A DNA stretch of 64,000 bases from Xylanimonas cellulosilytica DSM 15894 (GTDB lineage Bacteria > Actinomycetota > Actinomycetes > Actinomycetales > Cellulomonadaceae), in contig NC_013530.1 of assembly GCF_000024965.1 (NCBI RefSeq), forward strand, positions 2,232,001-2,296,000. The letters are read 5' to 3'. The stretch's first letter is position 1; each line of letters opens with the position of its first letter. The position numbers and the translations under genes are program-made. Shown one piece after another: positions 1-8,560 of this stretch. Under the pieces are notes generated by a model, which made no database searches, had not been told where the DNA came from, and worked only from the letters and a program-made list of their open reading frames with translations.

Positions 1-834
1 GTGTTCGGCGTGATCGGCCTCGCCCTGAACTTCTTCGCCGAGTACTGGAACTTCCAGCTCGCGAGGACTCGCGGCCCGGAGGGGACGCTCCTCCAGACTC
101 GTCAAGGGCTGTTCACGACGCGGGAGGTCAACCGCGACGAGAACCGCATCCGCGGTGTCCAGGTCTCCGAACCGCTTCTCTGGCGCTGGATGGGCACCGC
201 CGACACCAGCGTGATCACGACCGGGCTCGACATGTGGTCCATGTCCACCCCCGCCACGATCCTGCCCCGCGGCCCCGTCACCGTCGCCAAGCGTGTCGCC
301 ACGGAGGTGCTCGGCACCGACGCGCCCTTCGCTACCGCCTTGGCGGCCCATCCGCCCGCAGCCCTGCGGCGCCGGCTCTGGTGGGCCACGACGTTCTCCC
401 TCGGCATCGCCCTGGTGCTGACGTGGCTGGCGCTGACCGGCGTCCTCCCATACCGGGCGATCTGGGCGGCCGCTGCGCTCTGGCCGGTCTCCCTCGGCGC
501 GGCGCTCGTCGCCTACCGTGCGCTCGGCCACGCGATCGTCGGACCTCATCTCGTCACCCGATCCGGTCTGGTCTCCCGGTCGACCACCGTCGTCCAACGC
601 TCCGCCGTGAGCACCATCGTGATCCGCGAGTCTCTCCTCCAACGCCGCCTCGGGCTCCAGAGCGTCTCCGTCACGACCGCCGCAGGGTACGGCGCCTACG
701 ACACCCCCGACCTCGACGCCGGCACCAGCCTCGCCTTCGCGGTCCGGGCCGCCCCCGGGGTGCTCGACCCCTTCCTCGCGGCCCACCCCGGGACCGAACC
801 CGAGAGCGTCACACAGGCACCCGCCCGCCGCTGA
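1..834 (+). CDS. PH domain-containing membrane protein (YdbT-like), 5' end cut off
   Basis: C-terminal part of a membrane protein with bacterial PH (bPH2) domains. The visible 277 residues hold one PH-like beta-rich stretch (about 25-100), a pair of hydrophobic segments (about 125-175) and a second PH-like stretch (about 180-260) with the typical pattern of a basic SGLVSRST region followed by VSTIVIRESLLQRRLGLQSV. YdbT-type proteins repeat this PH-TM-TM-PH arrangement, so at least one more unit is probably missing upstream. The reading frame is open at base 1 and GTG at 1 need not be the true start. The function of the family is not well established; a membrane or envelope role is inferred. 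Confidence 0.75.
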   Translation: MFGVIGLALNFFAEYWNFQLARTRGPEGTLLQTRQGLFTTREVNRDENRIRGVQVSEPLLWRWMGTADTSVITTGLDMWSMSTPATILPRGPVTVAKRVATEVLGTDAPFATALAAHPPAALRRRLWWATTFSLGIALVLTWLALTGVLPYRAIWAAAALWPVSLGAALVAYRALGHAIVGPHLVTRSGLVSRSTTVVQRSAVSTIVIRESLLQRRLGLQSVSVTTAAGYGAYDTPDLDAGTSLAFAVRAAPGVLDPFLAAHPGTEPESVTQAPARR

Positions 835-872
835 ACGACGGCCCCGGCTCGCGCGGCCCGTAGGGTTTCGGG

Positions 873-1706
873 GTGCTTCTGCTGCTGCCGCCCTCCGAGG
901 GCAAGACGCCCGCTCCCGACGACGCCGCCCCCGTAGACCTGGCGACCCTCACGGGGGCGGACGCCCTGACCGTGCAGCGCACCCGGGTCCTGGCATCCCT
1001 CGCCGAGGCCAGCGCGCGGCCCGACGGCGTCGACGTCCTCGGCGTCGGGCCGTCGCTCACCGCCGAGGTCGAACGCAACACCCGGCTGCGCACCGAGCCC
1101 GCCGCACCCGCCGCGCACGTCTACACGGGCGTGCTGTACGCGGCCGCCGGGCTGGCCGGCGCGCTGACCGACGGGACTGCCGCGGCCCGCGCCGCCGACG
1201 GCGTGCGCGTCTTCTCCGGCCTGTGGGGCGCGGTCTCCCCCGCCGACCGCATCCCCGCCTACCGCCTCTCGATGGCGGTCGACCTGCCCGGCGTCGGCAG
1301 GCTCGCCGCCGCGTGGCGGGCACCGCTGGCCGAGGCGCTCGACGCCCGTGCGGCCGGGGACGTCGTCGTCGACTGCCGGTCGGCCCCCTACGTCGCCGCG
1401 TGGAAGCCTCCGGCCGGCACCGCCGAGTGGGTCACCGTGCGGGTGGTGCGGCACGCGGCCGGCAAGCGCACCGTCGTGTCGCACAACGCGAAGCACACCC
1501 GGGGCGTGCTCACGGGGCACCTGCTCCGGCGTGCGGACGCGGCACCGTCGAGCGCCGGCGGCCTGCTCGACGCCGCGGCCGAGCTGGTCGGCACGGTCAT
1601 CGGCACCGAGGCGGGCACGGGGCTGAGCTACCGGCTCCTGGAGGCGACCCTGCACCCCGCGGCGACCCGCACCGGACCGATGACGCTCGAGCTGGTCATC
1701 GCCTGA
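873..1706 (+). CDS. yaaA: Peroxide stress protein YaaA (UPF0246 family)
   Basis: A 277-residue protein that opens with the family signature LLLLPPSEGKT and has the conserved C-terminal KRTVVSHNAKHTRG segment. YaaA proteins lower free iron and protect DNA under hydrogen peroxide stress in E. coli; the biochemical activity is still debated, with DNA binding reported. Length matches the family. GTG at 873 is the only start that keeps the LLPPSEGK motif at the extreme N-terminus. It follows the PH-domain gene by 38 bp and may be cotranscribed with it, and it converges with the RNase H gene on the other strand 9 bp downstream. Confidence 0.88.
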   Translation: MLLLLPPSEGKTPAPDDAAPVDLATLTGADALTVQRTRVLASLAEASARPDGVDVLGVGPSLTAEVERNTRLRTEPAAPAAHVYTGVLYAAAGLAGALTDGTAAARAADGVRVFSGLWGAVSPADRIPAYRLSMAVDLPGVGRLAAAWRAPLAEALDARAAGDVVVDCRSAPYVAAWKPPAGTAEWVTVRVVRHAAGKRTVVSHNAKHTRGVLTGHLLRRADAAPSSAGGLLDAAAELVGTVIGTEAGTGLSYRLLEATLHPAATRTGPMTLELVIA

Positions 1707-1715
1707 CCCACCCGC

Positions 1716-2954
1716 TCAGGTCGGGTAGCCGACCGTGACGACCTCCGTCGTCGTCGGGAAGTAGCGCAGGATCGTCAGCGAGCACGGCGGGATGCGCAGG
1801 CTCGCCCACGACGACGGGGGCATCGCCAGCGCCCGGCCCACGAACGTGCGGATCATCGCGGCGTGCCCGGCGACCACGACGGTGCGGCCGGTGCCGGCCG
1901 CGCGCAGGTCGTCGACCACGGCGGCGACCCGCTCACCCACCTGGACGTACGACTCGCCGCCCGGCGGGGCGAACGTGCCCTCGCTGAACCAGCGCGCGAA
2001 GTCGCCCGGCCAGCGCTCCTCGACCTGCGCGGGCGTGAGCGACTCCCACTGCCCGAACTCCATCTCACGCAGCCGGTCGTCGACCTCCACCGTCAGGCCC
2101 AGGCGGCGGCCGATGGCGCCGGCGAGCTCACGCGTGCGCACCATCGGCGAGGAGACGACGTGGCTGGGCCGGGGCAGGTCGTGCCAGGTCTCGTGCATGC
2201 GATAGACCGCGTCGGCCGCTCGCGCGGCCTGGACACGGCCCTGAGCTGTCAGCGGCGGGCCGGGCACCTCGCCACCGGACAGGCTCCCGACGAGCGTCAG
2301 CGGGGTCACGCCGTGCCGGACCAGGACGAGGGTCAGCGCCTCGGCAGGGTCGAGGGACGAGAACGCACCCGCCGGGAGCCACCTCGGCTCGCGGTGTGCG
2401 GGCGCGGCGGCCGCCGTGAGCGGTTCGAGATCCTGGGGCGCGCCCATCGTCTCGCCGGGCTCGGCGACCGCGTGCACGGTGGTGTCGGCGGGCAGGGTCG
2501 CGTCCGAGCCCGGGAAGTCGCGCGCGATGCGCGGTTCGCGCGAGTCCATCGCCTCGTTCGCCAGCGCGTCCGCGGCGGCGTTGCTCGCCCGCGGGATCCA
2601 CTCGTAGGTCACCTGCGCGGCCGGGAGCACCGCGCGGGCCTGCGCGGCGATGGCGCGCAGCGCGTCGTGCTTGATCTGCCACCTGCCGCTCATCTGCTCG
2701 ACGACGAGCCGCGAGTCCAGGCGCACGTGCACCCGGGCAGCAGGGTCGATGCCGGCCGCGGCGCGCAACCCTTCGAGCAGGCCCGTGTACTCGGCCACGT
2801 TGTTGGTGGCCACGCCCAGGTACCCGGCGCGCTCGGCCAGCACCGACCCGGTGGCGACGTCGCGCACGAGCGCCCCGTAGCCCGCCGGGCCGGGGTTGCC
2901 GCGCGAGCCGCCGTCGGCCTCGACGACGAGCTCGCGCCCGACTCCCGCCACCAT
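1716..2954 (-). CDS. Bifunctional ribonuclease HI / histidine phosphatase-type acid phosphatase
   Basis: Fusion of an RNase H type I domain (residues about 8-140) and a histidine phosphatase (phosphoglycerate mutase/CobC-like) domain (about 205-405). The RNase H carboxylates are visible as D14 (ADGGSRGNPG), E61, D80 (RLDSRLV) and D129; the phosphatase has the RHG motif at about 213-215 and a second histidine in VVAGHAAMIRT. The same fusion is known from M. tuberculosis Rv2228c, where the N-terminal half cleaves RNA in RNA-DNA hybrids and the C-terminal half has acid phosphatase activity. ATG at 2954 is chosen because it overlaps the stop of the upstream zinc-ribbon gene by one base (TGATG), implying coupled translation. 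Last gene of a three-gene operon. Confidence 0.9.
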   Translation of the reverse strand: MVAGVGRELVVEADGGSRGNPGPAGYGALVRDVATGSVLAERAGYLGVATNNVAEYTGLLEGLRAAAGIDPAARVHVRLDSRLVVEQMSGRWQIKHDALRAIAAQARAVLPAAQVTYEWIPRASNAAADALANEAMDSREPRIARDFPGSDATLPADTTVHAVAEPGETMGAPQDLEPLTAAAAPAHREPRWLPAGAFSSLDPAEALTLVLVRHGVTPLTLVGSLSGGEVPGPPLTAQGRVQAARAADAVYRMHETWHDLPRPSHVVSSPMVRTRELAGAIGRRLGLTVEVDDRLREMEFGQWESLTPAQVEERWPGDFARWFSEGTFAPPGGESYVQVGERVAAVVDDLRAAGTGRTVVVAGHAAMIRTFVGRALAMPPSSWASLRIPPCSLTILRYFPTTTEVVTVGYPT

Positions 2955-3691
2955 CAGGCGTCGGTGACCCGCACGAGGATGCGGCCGCACTCCTCACAGC
3001 GCACCACGTGGTCCGCGGCCGCGGAGCGCGCCACGGCCAGGTCGCCGGGGTTGAGCTCCAGCCCGCAGCCCTCGCAGCGCCCGCCGCGCAGGGCCGCCGC
3101 GCCGGTGCCGCCGAGGCGCGTGCGCAGCCGGTCGTAGACCGCGACCAGGCCCGCGTCGATGCCCTCGGCGGCGGCCTTCCGCTCGGCCGTCAGCGTGCGG
3201 CCCTGCCCGTTGATCTCCTCGAACGCCGCGTCCCGCTCACCCTCGGCCGCCGTCCGGGCGTCGACGAGCTGCTGGTGGGCCGCCTCGACCTTGTCGAGCG
3301 CGTCCTGGTGCGCCTCGAGCCGCTCCATGATCTCGAGCTCCACCTCCTCGAGCGCGGCCTGACGCCGCACCAGGGAGGTGAGCTCCTCGGTGACCGCGAG
3401 GGCGTCCTTCGCGCCGAGCGCCCCCGAGTCGAGCCGGTCCTGGTCCTTGGCCTGCCGGGCGCGCACCTGGGCGACGTCGGCCTCGGCCTTGGCGAGCTCG
3501 CGCCGCAGGTCGCTGACCGCGGTGCGCGAGTCGACCAGCGACCCGTGCAGGTCGTCGATCTGCTTGTCGAGCTCGGCGATGCGGGCCAGGGACGGGTGGG
3601 TCTTCTTGGCGTGCACGAGCTGCTGGATGCGCGTGTCGAGCGCTTGGAGGGAGAGCAGGCGGAGCTGGTCCTCGGGGGCTGCAGAGGTCAC
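2954..3691 (-). CDS. Coiled-coil protein with C4 zinc ribbon (DUF164, CdsZ-like)
   Basis: A 245-residue protein: a long charged helical hairpin (residues about 15-185, rich in heptad-like Leu/Ala and Lys/Glu/Asp) followed by a zinc ribbon with two Cys pairs (CEGCGLELNPG and CEECGRILV, near residues 200-235). This architecture is the C4-type zinc ribbon family that includes M. tuberculosis Rv2229c; it is thought to bind nucleic acid or protein partners, but its role is not settled. GTG at 3691 overlaps the stop of the Nif3 gene by four bases (GTGA), and its own stop overlaps the RNase H start, so the three genes form a tightly coupled operon. Confidence 0.87.
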   Translation of the reverse strand: MTSAAPEDQLRLLSLQALDTRIQQLVHAKKTHPSLARIAELDKQIDDLHGSLVDSRTAVSDLRRELAKAEADVAQVRARQAKDQDRLDSGALGAKDALAVTEELTSLVRRQAALEEVELEIMERLEAHQDALDKVEAAHQQLVDARTAAEGERDAAFEEINGQGRTLTAERKAAAEGIDAGLVAVYDRLRTRLGGTGAAALRGGRCEGCGLELNPGDLAVARSAAADHVVRCEECGRILVRVTDA

Positions 3692-4560
3692 TGCTGGTCC
3701 TTCCTGGGGTGGGCGACGGCGGTCCACGGGTCGGTGACACGCGTGGAGACCTTGCAGGTCACCGTACCTGTCCCACCGCGGCTGCTCAGCAGCGCGCCCA
3801 CCCCCGCCGCCAGGTCCGTCGCCGCGTAGCGCAGCCACGGCCACTCCGAGGCGAAGTGGGCCGTGTCCACGAGGTAGGGGGTGCCGTCCTCGAACAGCGC
3901 ACGCTCGCGCAGCTCCGAGGCCGGGTGGTGGCGCAGGTCGCTGGTCACGTACACGTCCGCGCGTGCCGCACGGACCGCGTCGAACAGCGAGTCGCCGGAG
4001 CCGCCGACGACGGCGACGGTCGTGACCTGCGCGTCCACGTCACCCGCGACCCGGATGCCCTGGGCCGTCGCGGGCAGCGCGTCCGCGACCCGCTGCGCGA
4101 ACGCGCCCAACGTCGTCGGCTCGGCAAGGCGGCCCACGCGCCCGATGCCCGTCTCGGCGTCGTCGGTCCGCGCCACCAGCGGCTGCCGGTCCACGATGCC
4201 GACGGCGTCGGCCAGCGCGTCCGCCACGCCGCGCGGAGCGGCGTCGGCGTTGGTGTGCGCGTTGTAGAGCGCGACGCCCGCGGTCAGCAGGCGGTGCACC
4301 ACCGCGCCCTTGAACGTCGTCGCGGCCACCGAGTGCACCCCCTTGAGGAACAGCGGGTGGTGCGTGACCACCAGGTCGGCGCCCCACTCCAGGGCCTCGT
4401 CGACGACGTCGGCCACCGGGTCGACGGCGAGCAGCACCCGGCGCACCGGCGCGCTCGGATCCCCGGCGATGAGCCCGACGGAGTCCCACCCCTCGGCGGT
4501 GCCCGGCGGGTAGAGGCCGTCGAGGACCGCGACGACGTCGGCGAGGGAGGCGTGGGTCAT
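3688..4560 (-). CDS. Nif3-like dinuclear metal-centre protein (YbgI/YqfO family)
   Basis: A 290-residue Nif3 family protein. The metal-ligand motifs are present: the HH pair in LVVTHHPLFLKG (H67, H68), the N-A-H-T-N-A-D motif (H102, D106) and a C-terminal VDTAHFASEWP motif with His and Glu. Members form toroidal hexamers with a two-metal site; some are annotated as GTP cyclohydrolase I type 2, but the general function is unproven. It is first in the operon with the zinc-ribbon and RNase H genes, an order kept in mycobacteria (Rv2230c-Rv2228c). ATG at 4560 starts the family-typical N-terminus. Confidence 0.9.
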   Translation of the reverse strand: MTHASLADVVAVLDGLYPPGTAEGWDSVGLIAGDPSAPVRRVLLAVDPVADVVDEALEWGADLVVTHHPLFLKGVHSVAATTFKGAVVHRLLTAGVALYNAHTNADAAPRGVADALADAVGIVDRQPLVARTDDAETGIGRVGRLAEPTTLGAFAQRVADALPATAQGIRVAGDVDAQVTTVAVVGGSGDSLFDAVRAARADVYVTSDLRHHPASELRERALFEDGTPYLVDTAHFASEWPWLRYAATDLAAGVGALLSSRGGTGTVTCKVSTRVTDPWTAVAHPRKDQQ

Positions 4561-4619
4561 GGCCCGACCCTACGGCGACAGACCCACGGCGGCGGTCCGG
4601 CGGCGGCTAGATTGCGCGG

Positions 4620-6284
4620 ATGAGCCTGCGCGAGCTGATGCCTTCCCGCGCCGACTACGACCTGCGGCCGCGCACGCTCGGCGCCGACCTCGTCGCCGGG
4701 GTGACCGTCGGCGTCGTCGCGCTGCCCCTTGCCCTCGCGTTCGGGGTCTCCTCCGGGGTGGGTGCCGCGGCCGGGCTGGTCACGGCCGTCGTCGCGGGCA
4801 TCGTCGCGGCCGTGTTCGGCGGGTCGGGGGTGCAGGTGTCCGGGCCCACGGGGGCGATGGCCGTGGTGCTCGCCCCGATCGTCGCCCAGCACGGCATCGG
4901 GTCCGTCGCCCTCGTCTCGGTGATCGCCGGGGCCGTCGTCCTCGCCGCGGGTGCCCTGCGCCTGGGCCGCATCATCACGTACATCCCCTGGCCCGTGGTC
5001 GAGGGGTTCACCCTCGGCATCGCCTGCATCATCTTCCTGCAGCAGGTACCGGCCGCCGTCGGCGTCGCCGCCGCCCCCGGCGGGAACACCGCCGTCGCGG
5101 CCGTGCAGGCGGTCGCGGCCGCCACCCCCTCCGCGGCCGCCTGGACGCTCGGAGCCGTCGCCGTCGTCGCCGCGACCATGCTCGTGCTCGGCCGGTTCGC
5201 GAAGGCCGTGCCCGCCTCGCTCGTCGCCGTCGCCGCGGTCACCCTCCTCGCCGAGCTGTTCGACGCCCCGGTCGCACGCATCGGCGCCCTCCCCGACACG
5301 CTGCCGCTGCCCGTGCTGCCCACCGCGAGCGCCGGCGCCCTGCGCGACATCGCCGGGGCGGCGCTCGCCGTCGCCGCGCTCGCGGCGATCGAGTCGCTGC
5401 TCTCGGCCCGCGTCGCCGCCGGGATGACGACGACGGGAAGCGTCTACCACCCCGACCGTGAGCTCGTGGGCCAGGGCCTCGCGTCCGTCGCCAGCGGGCT
5501 CTTCGGCGGCATGCCCGCAACAGGGGCGATCGCCCGCACCGCCGTGAACGTGCGCTCGGGTGCCCGGACGCGGCTGGCCGCCGTCGTGCACGCCCTGGTG
5601 ATCCTCGGCGTGATCTACCTGGCCACCGGGCCGGTCTCCCGCATCCCGCTCGCGGCGCTCGCCGGGGTGCTCATGGTGACGGCGACCCGCATGGTCCCCA
5701 CCCGCACGGTGCTGCAGGTGGTGCGTGCGAGCCGCTCGACGGCGGTGACGTTCGCGGTGACGGCCGTGATCACGGTGGCGTTCGACCTCATCGAGGCCGT
5801 GCAGATCGGCGTGCTGGTGGCCGCGTTCTTCGCGCTGCGCGCCGTCGCGCGGGCCGCCACCGTGCACCGGGAGCCGCTGCCCGGACCGGCCCGGCCTGGT
5901 GACGAGCACGTGGCGCTGTTCCGACTCGAGGGTGCGATGTTCTTCGGCGCCGCCGACCGCGTGCTCACCGAGGTGTCGCACGACTCGTTGCGGGACGGCA
6001 TCCGCGTCGTCGTGCTGCGCCTCTCGGGGCTGCGCATGGTGGACGCGACCGGGGCGAAGGCGCTGGCCGACCTGCTCGCCGCGCTGGAGCGCGGCGGCGT
6101 GACCGTGCTGGTCAAGGGGGTGCAGCCGGGGCATCTGGGCATGCTGCGCAACGTCGGCGTGCTCGACGAGCTGGCGGACGAGCGGCACCTGTTCGACACG
6201 CTGGAGGACGCCGTCGCGCACGCGCGGGCGCTCGTGGCAAGCGACCCCGGCAACCCCGCGCCGCCGCTGGTCCCTGCAGGATGA
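4620..6284 (+). CDS. SulP family anion transporter with C-terminal STAS domain
   Basis: A 554-residue integral membrane protein of the SulP/SLC26 family, which moves sulfate, bicarbonate or other anions across the plasma membrane. It has the family opening (DYDLRPRTLGADLVAGVTVGVVALPLALAFGVSSG is typical of TM1-TM2), about 10-12 hydrophobic segments through residue ~410, and a cytoplasmic STAS domain (about 425-540) containing LSGLRMVDATGAKAL. The STAS phospho-acceptor serine position reads Ala-Thr here. Substrate cannot be read from the sequence; no carbonic anhydrase or sulfur-assimilation gene is adjacent. It diverges from the Nif3 operon, with a 59-bp spacer that must hold both promoters. 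Confidence 0.88.
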   Translation: MSLRELMPSRADYDLRPRTLGADLVAGVTVGVVALPLALAFGVSSGVGAAAGLVTAVVAGIVAAVFGGSGVQVSGPTGAMAVVLAPIVAQHGIGSVALVSVIAGAVVLAAGALRLGRIITYIPWPVVEGFTLGIACIIFLQQVPAAVGVAAAPGGNTAVAAVQAVAAATPSAAAWTLGAVAVVAATMLVLGRFAKAVPASLVAVAAVTLLAELFDAPVARIGALPDTLPLPVLPTASAGALRDIAGAALAVAALAAIESLLSARVAAGMTTTGSVYHPDRELVGQGLASVASGLFGGMPATGAIARTAVNVRSGARTRLAAVVHALVILGVIYLATGPVSRIPLAALAGVLMVTATRMVPTRTVLQVVRASRSTAVTFAVTAVITVAFDLIEAVQIGVLVAAFFALRAVARAATVHREPLPGPARPGDEHVALFRLEGAMFFGAADRVLTEVSHDSLRDGIRVVVLRLSGLRMVDATGAKALADLLAALERGGVTVLVKGVQPGHLGMLRNVGVLDELADERHLFDTLEDAVAHARALVASDPGNPAPPLVPAG

Positions 6285-6378
6285 GCCGTCGCGCTGAGCC
6301 GTCGCGCTGATCCGTCGCGCTGATCCGTCGCGCTGAGCCGTTCCCTTGTGCCGTTGTGCCGTTGTGCCGTTGTGCCGT
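6282..6378. repeat. Two abutting tandem repeat arrays (13-mer and 8-mer)
   Basis: Directly over and after the SulP stop codon, a 13-bp unit (TGAGCCGTCGCGC, with T replacing G in two copies) runs for four full copies at 6282-6333 plus a decayed fifth at 6334-6346. It is followed without a gap by four perfect copies of the 8-mer TGTGCCGT at 6347-6378. Every 13-mer copy starts with a stop codon in the SulP frame, so expansion or contraction would not alter that protein. It looks like slipped-strand minisatellite DNA between two convergent genes. Confidence 0.9.
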
Positions 6379-6394
6379 CGCGCCGAGCCGGGCG

Positions 6395-8035
6395 CTACTT
6401 CGCGTCCGCGTAGGAGTCGACCGTCGCGACCGTCAGGGGGAACTCGACCGGGTAGTCGCCGAACAGGAGGCGGCCCGCCTCCGCGGCCGCCTCGCGCAGC
6501 TCGCGGGCGACGTCGTCGGCCATCGCCGCCGGCGTGTGCACGACCACCTCATCGTGCAGGAAGAACGCGAGATGGGGCCGGTTCGCGAAGACGCCGTCAC
6601 CGGTGCCGTGCTCGCCCAGCGCCCACAGCCGTCGTCGGGCGGACGCCAGCCACGCCAGCGCCCACTCGGCCGCCGTGCCCTGCACCACGAAGTTGCGGGT
6701 GAACCGCCCGAACGACCGCGTGTACGAGCGGGCGCGGGCGCCGTCGTCGGCGTCGTAGGCGCCTGCCTGCGCCCGCTCCCAGTCGGCGCCGGGGCGGGGC
6801 GAGCCGCGGCCCAGCCACGTCGAGACGACCTCGCCGCGTTCACCGGCGCGGGCGGCGTCCTCGACGAGCGCGATCGCGCGGGGGAACGTGCGCGCGAGGC
6901 TGGGCAGCACCTGGGCGCTCGCCCCGGTGGTGCCGCCGTACATCGCGCCGAGCATGCCCACCTTGGCCAGGTCGCGGGTGGCGACGGCGCCCGAGGCGAC
7001 GATGCCCGCGTACATGTCGCCGCCGCGTCCTGCGGCGGCCATCGCGTCGTCGCGGCTCATCGCGGCGAGCACGCGCGGCTCGAGCTGGGCGACGTCGGCG
7101 ACCACGAGCGTCCAGCCGGGGTCGGCGACGACGGCGCGGCGCACCTCCTTGGGCAGCTGGAGCGCTCCCCCGCCCACGCTCGACCAGCGGCCGGTGACGA
7201 CGCCGCCCACCACGTACTCGGAGCGGAACCGGCCGTCGCGCACCCAGGTGTCCAGCCAGTTCCAGCCGTTCGCCGTGAGCAGCCGGCTGAGCTTCTTGTA
7301 CTCCATCAAGGGTTCGACGACGGGGTGCTGGACCTCCATCAGCTCCCACTGGGACAGGCTCCGGACCCCGATACCGGCGTACTGCAGCGCTTTGAGCAGG
7401 CTCGGGTGGGAGTCGGGGTTGAGGGTGGGCGGGGCGTCGAGCAGCTCGCGGATGCGGACCGCGAGCGCCTCCAGCCGGGCGGGGCGCTGCCCGAACGGCG
7501 GGCGGGGACCCAGGCGCTGCGTGAGGATCGCGTCGTGCACGTCGGCGCGCCAGGGCAGGCCCGTGTGGTGCAGCTCGGCGGCGACCAGGGCGCCGGCCGA
7601 CTCGGCGGCGAGCAGGAACCGCAGGCGGCCGGGGTCGCGTGCGTCCGCGACGGCGGCCTCCTGCGCCCGGAGCTCGGCGGCGGGGTCGAGCCCGTCGTAG
7701 GGGCCGGGCGAGGCATCGTCCAGGTCGAAGAGCCCTTCGGCCTTCGGCGCCAGTCCCGGGACGGGTGGGGGCGGCCCGGCGGGTGCGGGTTCGAGCCGGT
7801 CCCAGGGTCCGGCGGGCGCGCGGGCGAACGGGGTGTGCGCCGTCAGCGGGGAGCGCCGCAGGATCGCGTGCGCCAGCCGCAGGTCGTGGGCCCGCTCGAC
7901 GCGGACGCCGTCGTCGAGCAGCCCGGGGTACCACCGGTTGGTGTCGTCCCACGCCCACCGCGTCTCGGGGTCGCCGTCCCGCACGACGGCGGACAGCCCA
8001 CCCGCACGCTCTGCCTCGCCGACGACCTGGAACAC
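6395..8035 (-). CDS. Bifunctional 3'-5' exonuclease / family A DNA polymerase-like protein
   Basis: A 546-residue protein resembling the Klenow part of DNA polymerase I. A divergent 3'-5' exonuclease-like region lies at about 1-190, followed by a family A polymerase domain. Motif A is seen as VVADVAQLEPRVLA (metal-binding Asp, Gln and Glu), the O-helix as RDLAKVGMLGAMYGG, and motif C as LHDEVVVHTP with the catalytic His-Asp-Glu. Actinobacteria commonly carry such a short PolA paralogue in addition to full PolA; a repair role is inferred. GTG at 8035 is preferred because a GGGAGAGG Shine-Dalgarno lies just upstream and the residues that follow (VFQVVGE) begin the homologous region. The exonuclease acidic residues are hard to assign, so that activity is uncertain. 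Confidence 0.85.
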   Translation of the reverse strand: MFQVVGEAERAGGLSAVVRDGDPETRWAWDDTNRWYPGLLDDGVRVERAHDLRLAHAILRRSPLTAHTPFARAPAGPWDRLEPAPAGPPPPVPGLAPKAEGLFDLDDASPGPYDGLDPAAELRAQEAAVADARDPGRLRFLLAAESAGALVAAELHHTGLPWRADVHDAILTQRLGPRPPFGQRPARLEALAVRIRELLDAPPTLNPDSHPSLLKALQYAGIGVRSLSQWELMEVQHPVVEPLMEYKKLSRLLTANGWNWLDTWVRDGRFRSEYVVGGVVTGRWSSVGGGALQLPKEVRRAVVADPGWTLVVADVAQLEPRVLAAMSRDDAMAAAGRGGDMYAGIVASGAVATRDLAKVGMLGAMYGGTTGASAQVLPSLARTFPRAIALVEDAARAGERGEVVSTWLGRGSPRPGADWERAQAGAYDADDGARARSYTRSFGRFTRNFVVQGTAAEWALAWLASARRRLWALGEHGTGDGVFANRPHLAFFLHDEVVVHTPAAMADDVARELREAAAEAGRLLFGDYPVEFPLTVATVDSYADAK

Positions 8036-8118
8036 GCCCCCATCCTCTCCCGCCCCCACCGACACCCCCGCACACCCCCGCACACTCCGGCACCCCGGCA
8101 CGCCTCGCACGCCCCGAG

Positions 8119-8168
8119 CTGTCAGACGCACGCTGGCGCATTCCCTTGCCTCCGTCTGACAGCGCGGA
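8119..8168. repeat. 50-bp dyad element, copy 1 (CTGTCAG-N30-CTGACAG)
   Basis: Seven-base inverted arms CTGTCAG (8119-8125) and CTGACAG (8156-8162) are separated so that their starts are exactly 37 bp apart, and the right arm continues as CTGACAGCGCGGA. The same arms, spacing and right-hand 13-mer recur at 24641-24690 inside the carboxylase alpha gene, and a second copy with the same spacing follows at 8181-8230. The stretch 8149-8161 is also a perfect 13-bp inverted match to 8182-8194, linking copies 1 and 2 into a larger hairpin. Confidence 0.75.
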
Positions 8169-8180
8169 GGCTCCTGTGGG

Positions 8181-8230
8181 GTGTCAGACGGAGGCATGGC
8201 CCTGGACTTGCCACGCTCTGACAACGGGGG
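8181..8230. repeat. 50-bp dyad element, copy 2
   Basis: Second copy, starting 62 bp after the first. Arms are TGTCAG (8182-8187) and CTGACA (8218-8223), again at the 37-bp spacing. The rest of the spacer 8036-8333 holds no recognisable gene and must include the start signals of the polymerase-like gene (minus) and of the DUF5302 gene (plus). Confidence 0.65.
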
Positions 8231-8333
8231 TGGATCAGGGGTGACGTGTCGCGGTGCGCGACATATGGGTTCGCGTGCGGGGGACGGTTCGGGCAGCCTG
8301 GGGCGAGCACGACACACGAGAGGACGTGATCCC

Positions 8334-8543
8334 ATGGCTTCCACCGACAAGCCGGTGGCCAAGGAGGCGGCGGCGTCGACCGCGCCGAGCGAGGAGAGCA
8401 AGGCGAAGTTCCGCGAGGCGCTGGAGCGGACCAAGGCCGCCCACCATCGTCACAACGACGGCCAGCGCAACACGGGCGCCGTCCACGGCTCGGAGACCGC
8501 CGGCCCGGCCCAGAAGATGTTCCGCCGCAAGAGCGGCGGCTGA
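8334..8543 (+). CDS. DUF5302 small protein
   Basis: A 69-residue, highly charged, Ala/Lys/Glu-rich protein with no membrane segment (begins MASTDKPVAKEAAAS, ends QKMFRRKSGG). The central stretch SEESKAKFREALERTKAAHH followed by an H-rich/G-rich turn and the Arg/Lys-rich end RRKSGG is the pattern of the DUF5302 family of small actinobacterial proteins of unknown function. An AGAGGA ribosome site 8 bp before the ATG supports the start. It is followed by a long hairpin (8561-8614) and is likely monocistronic. Confidence 0.75.
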   Translation: MASTDKPVAKEAAASTAPSEESKAKFREALERTKAAHHRHNDGQRNTGAVHGSETAGPAQKMFRRKSGG

Positions 8544-8560
8544 CCTTCCCGGCACCTTCG

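Noticed and set aside
6356-8221. Long plus-strand open frame opposite the polymerase-like gene
   Set aside because: Gly/Arg/Pro/Val-rich composition with no motif; it mirrors a real gene with family A polymerase motifs on the other strand.
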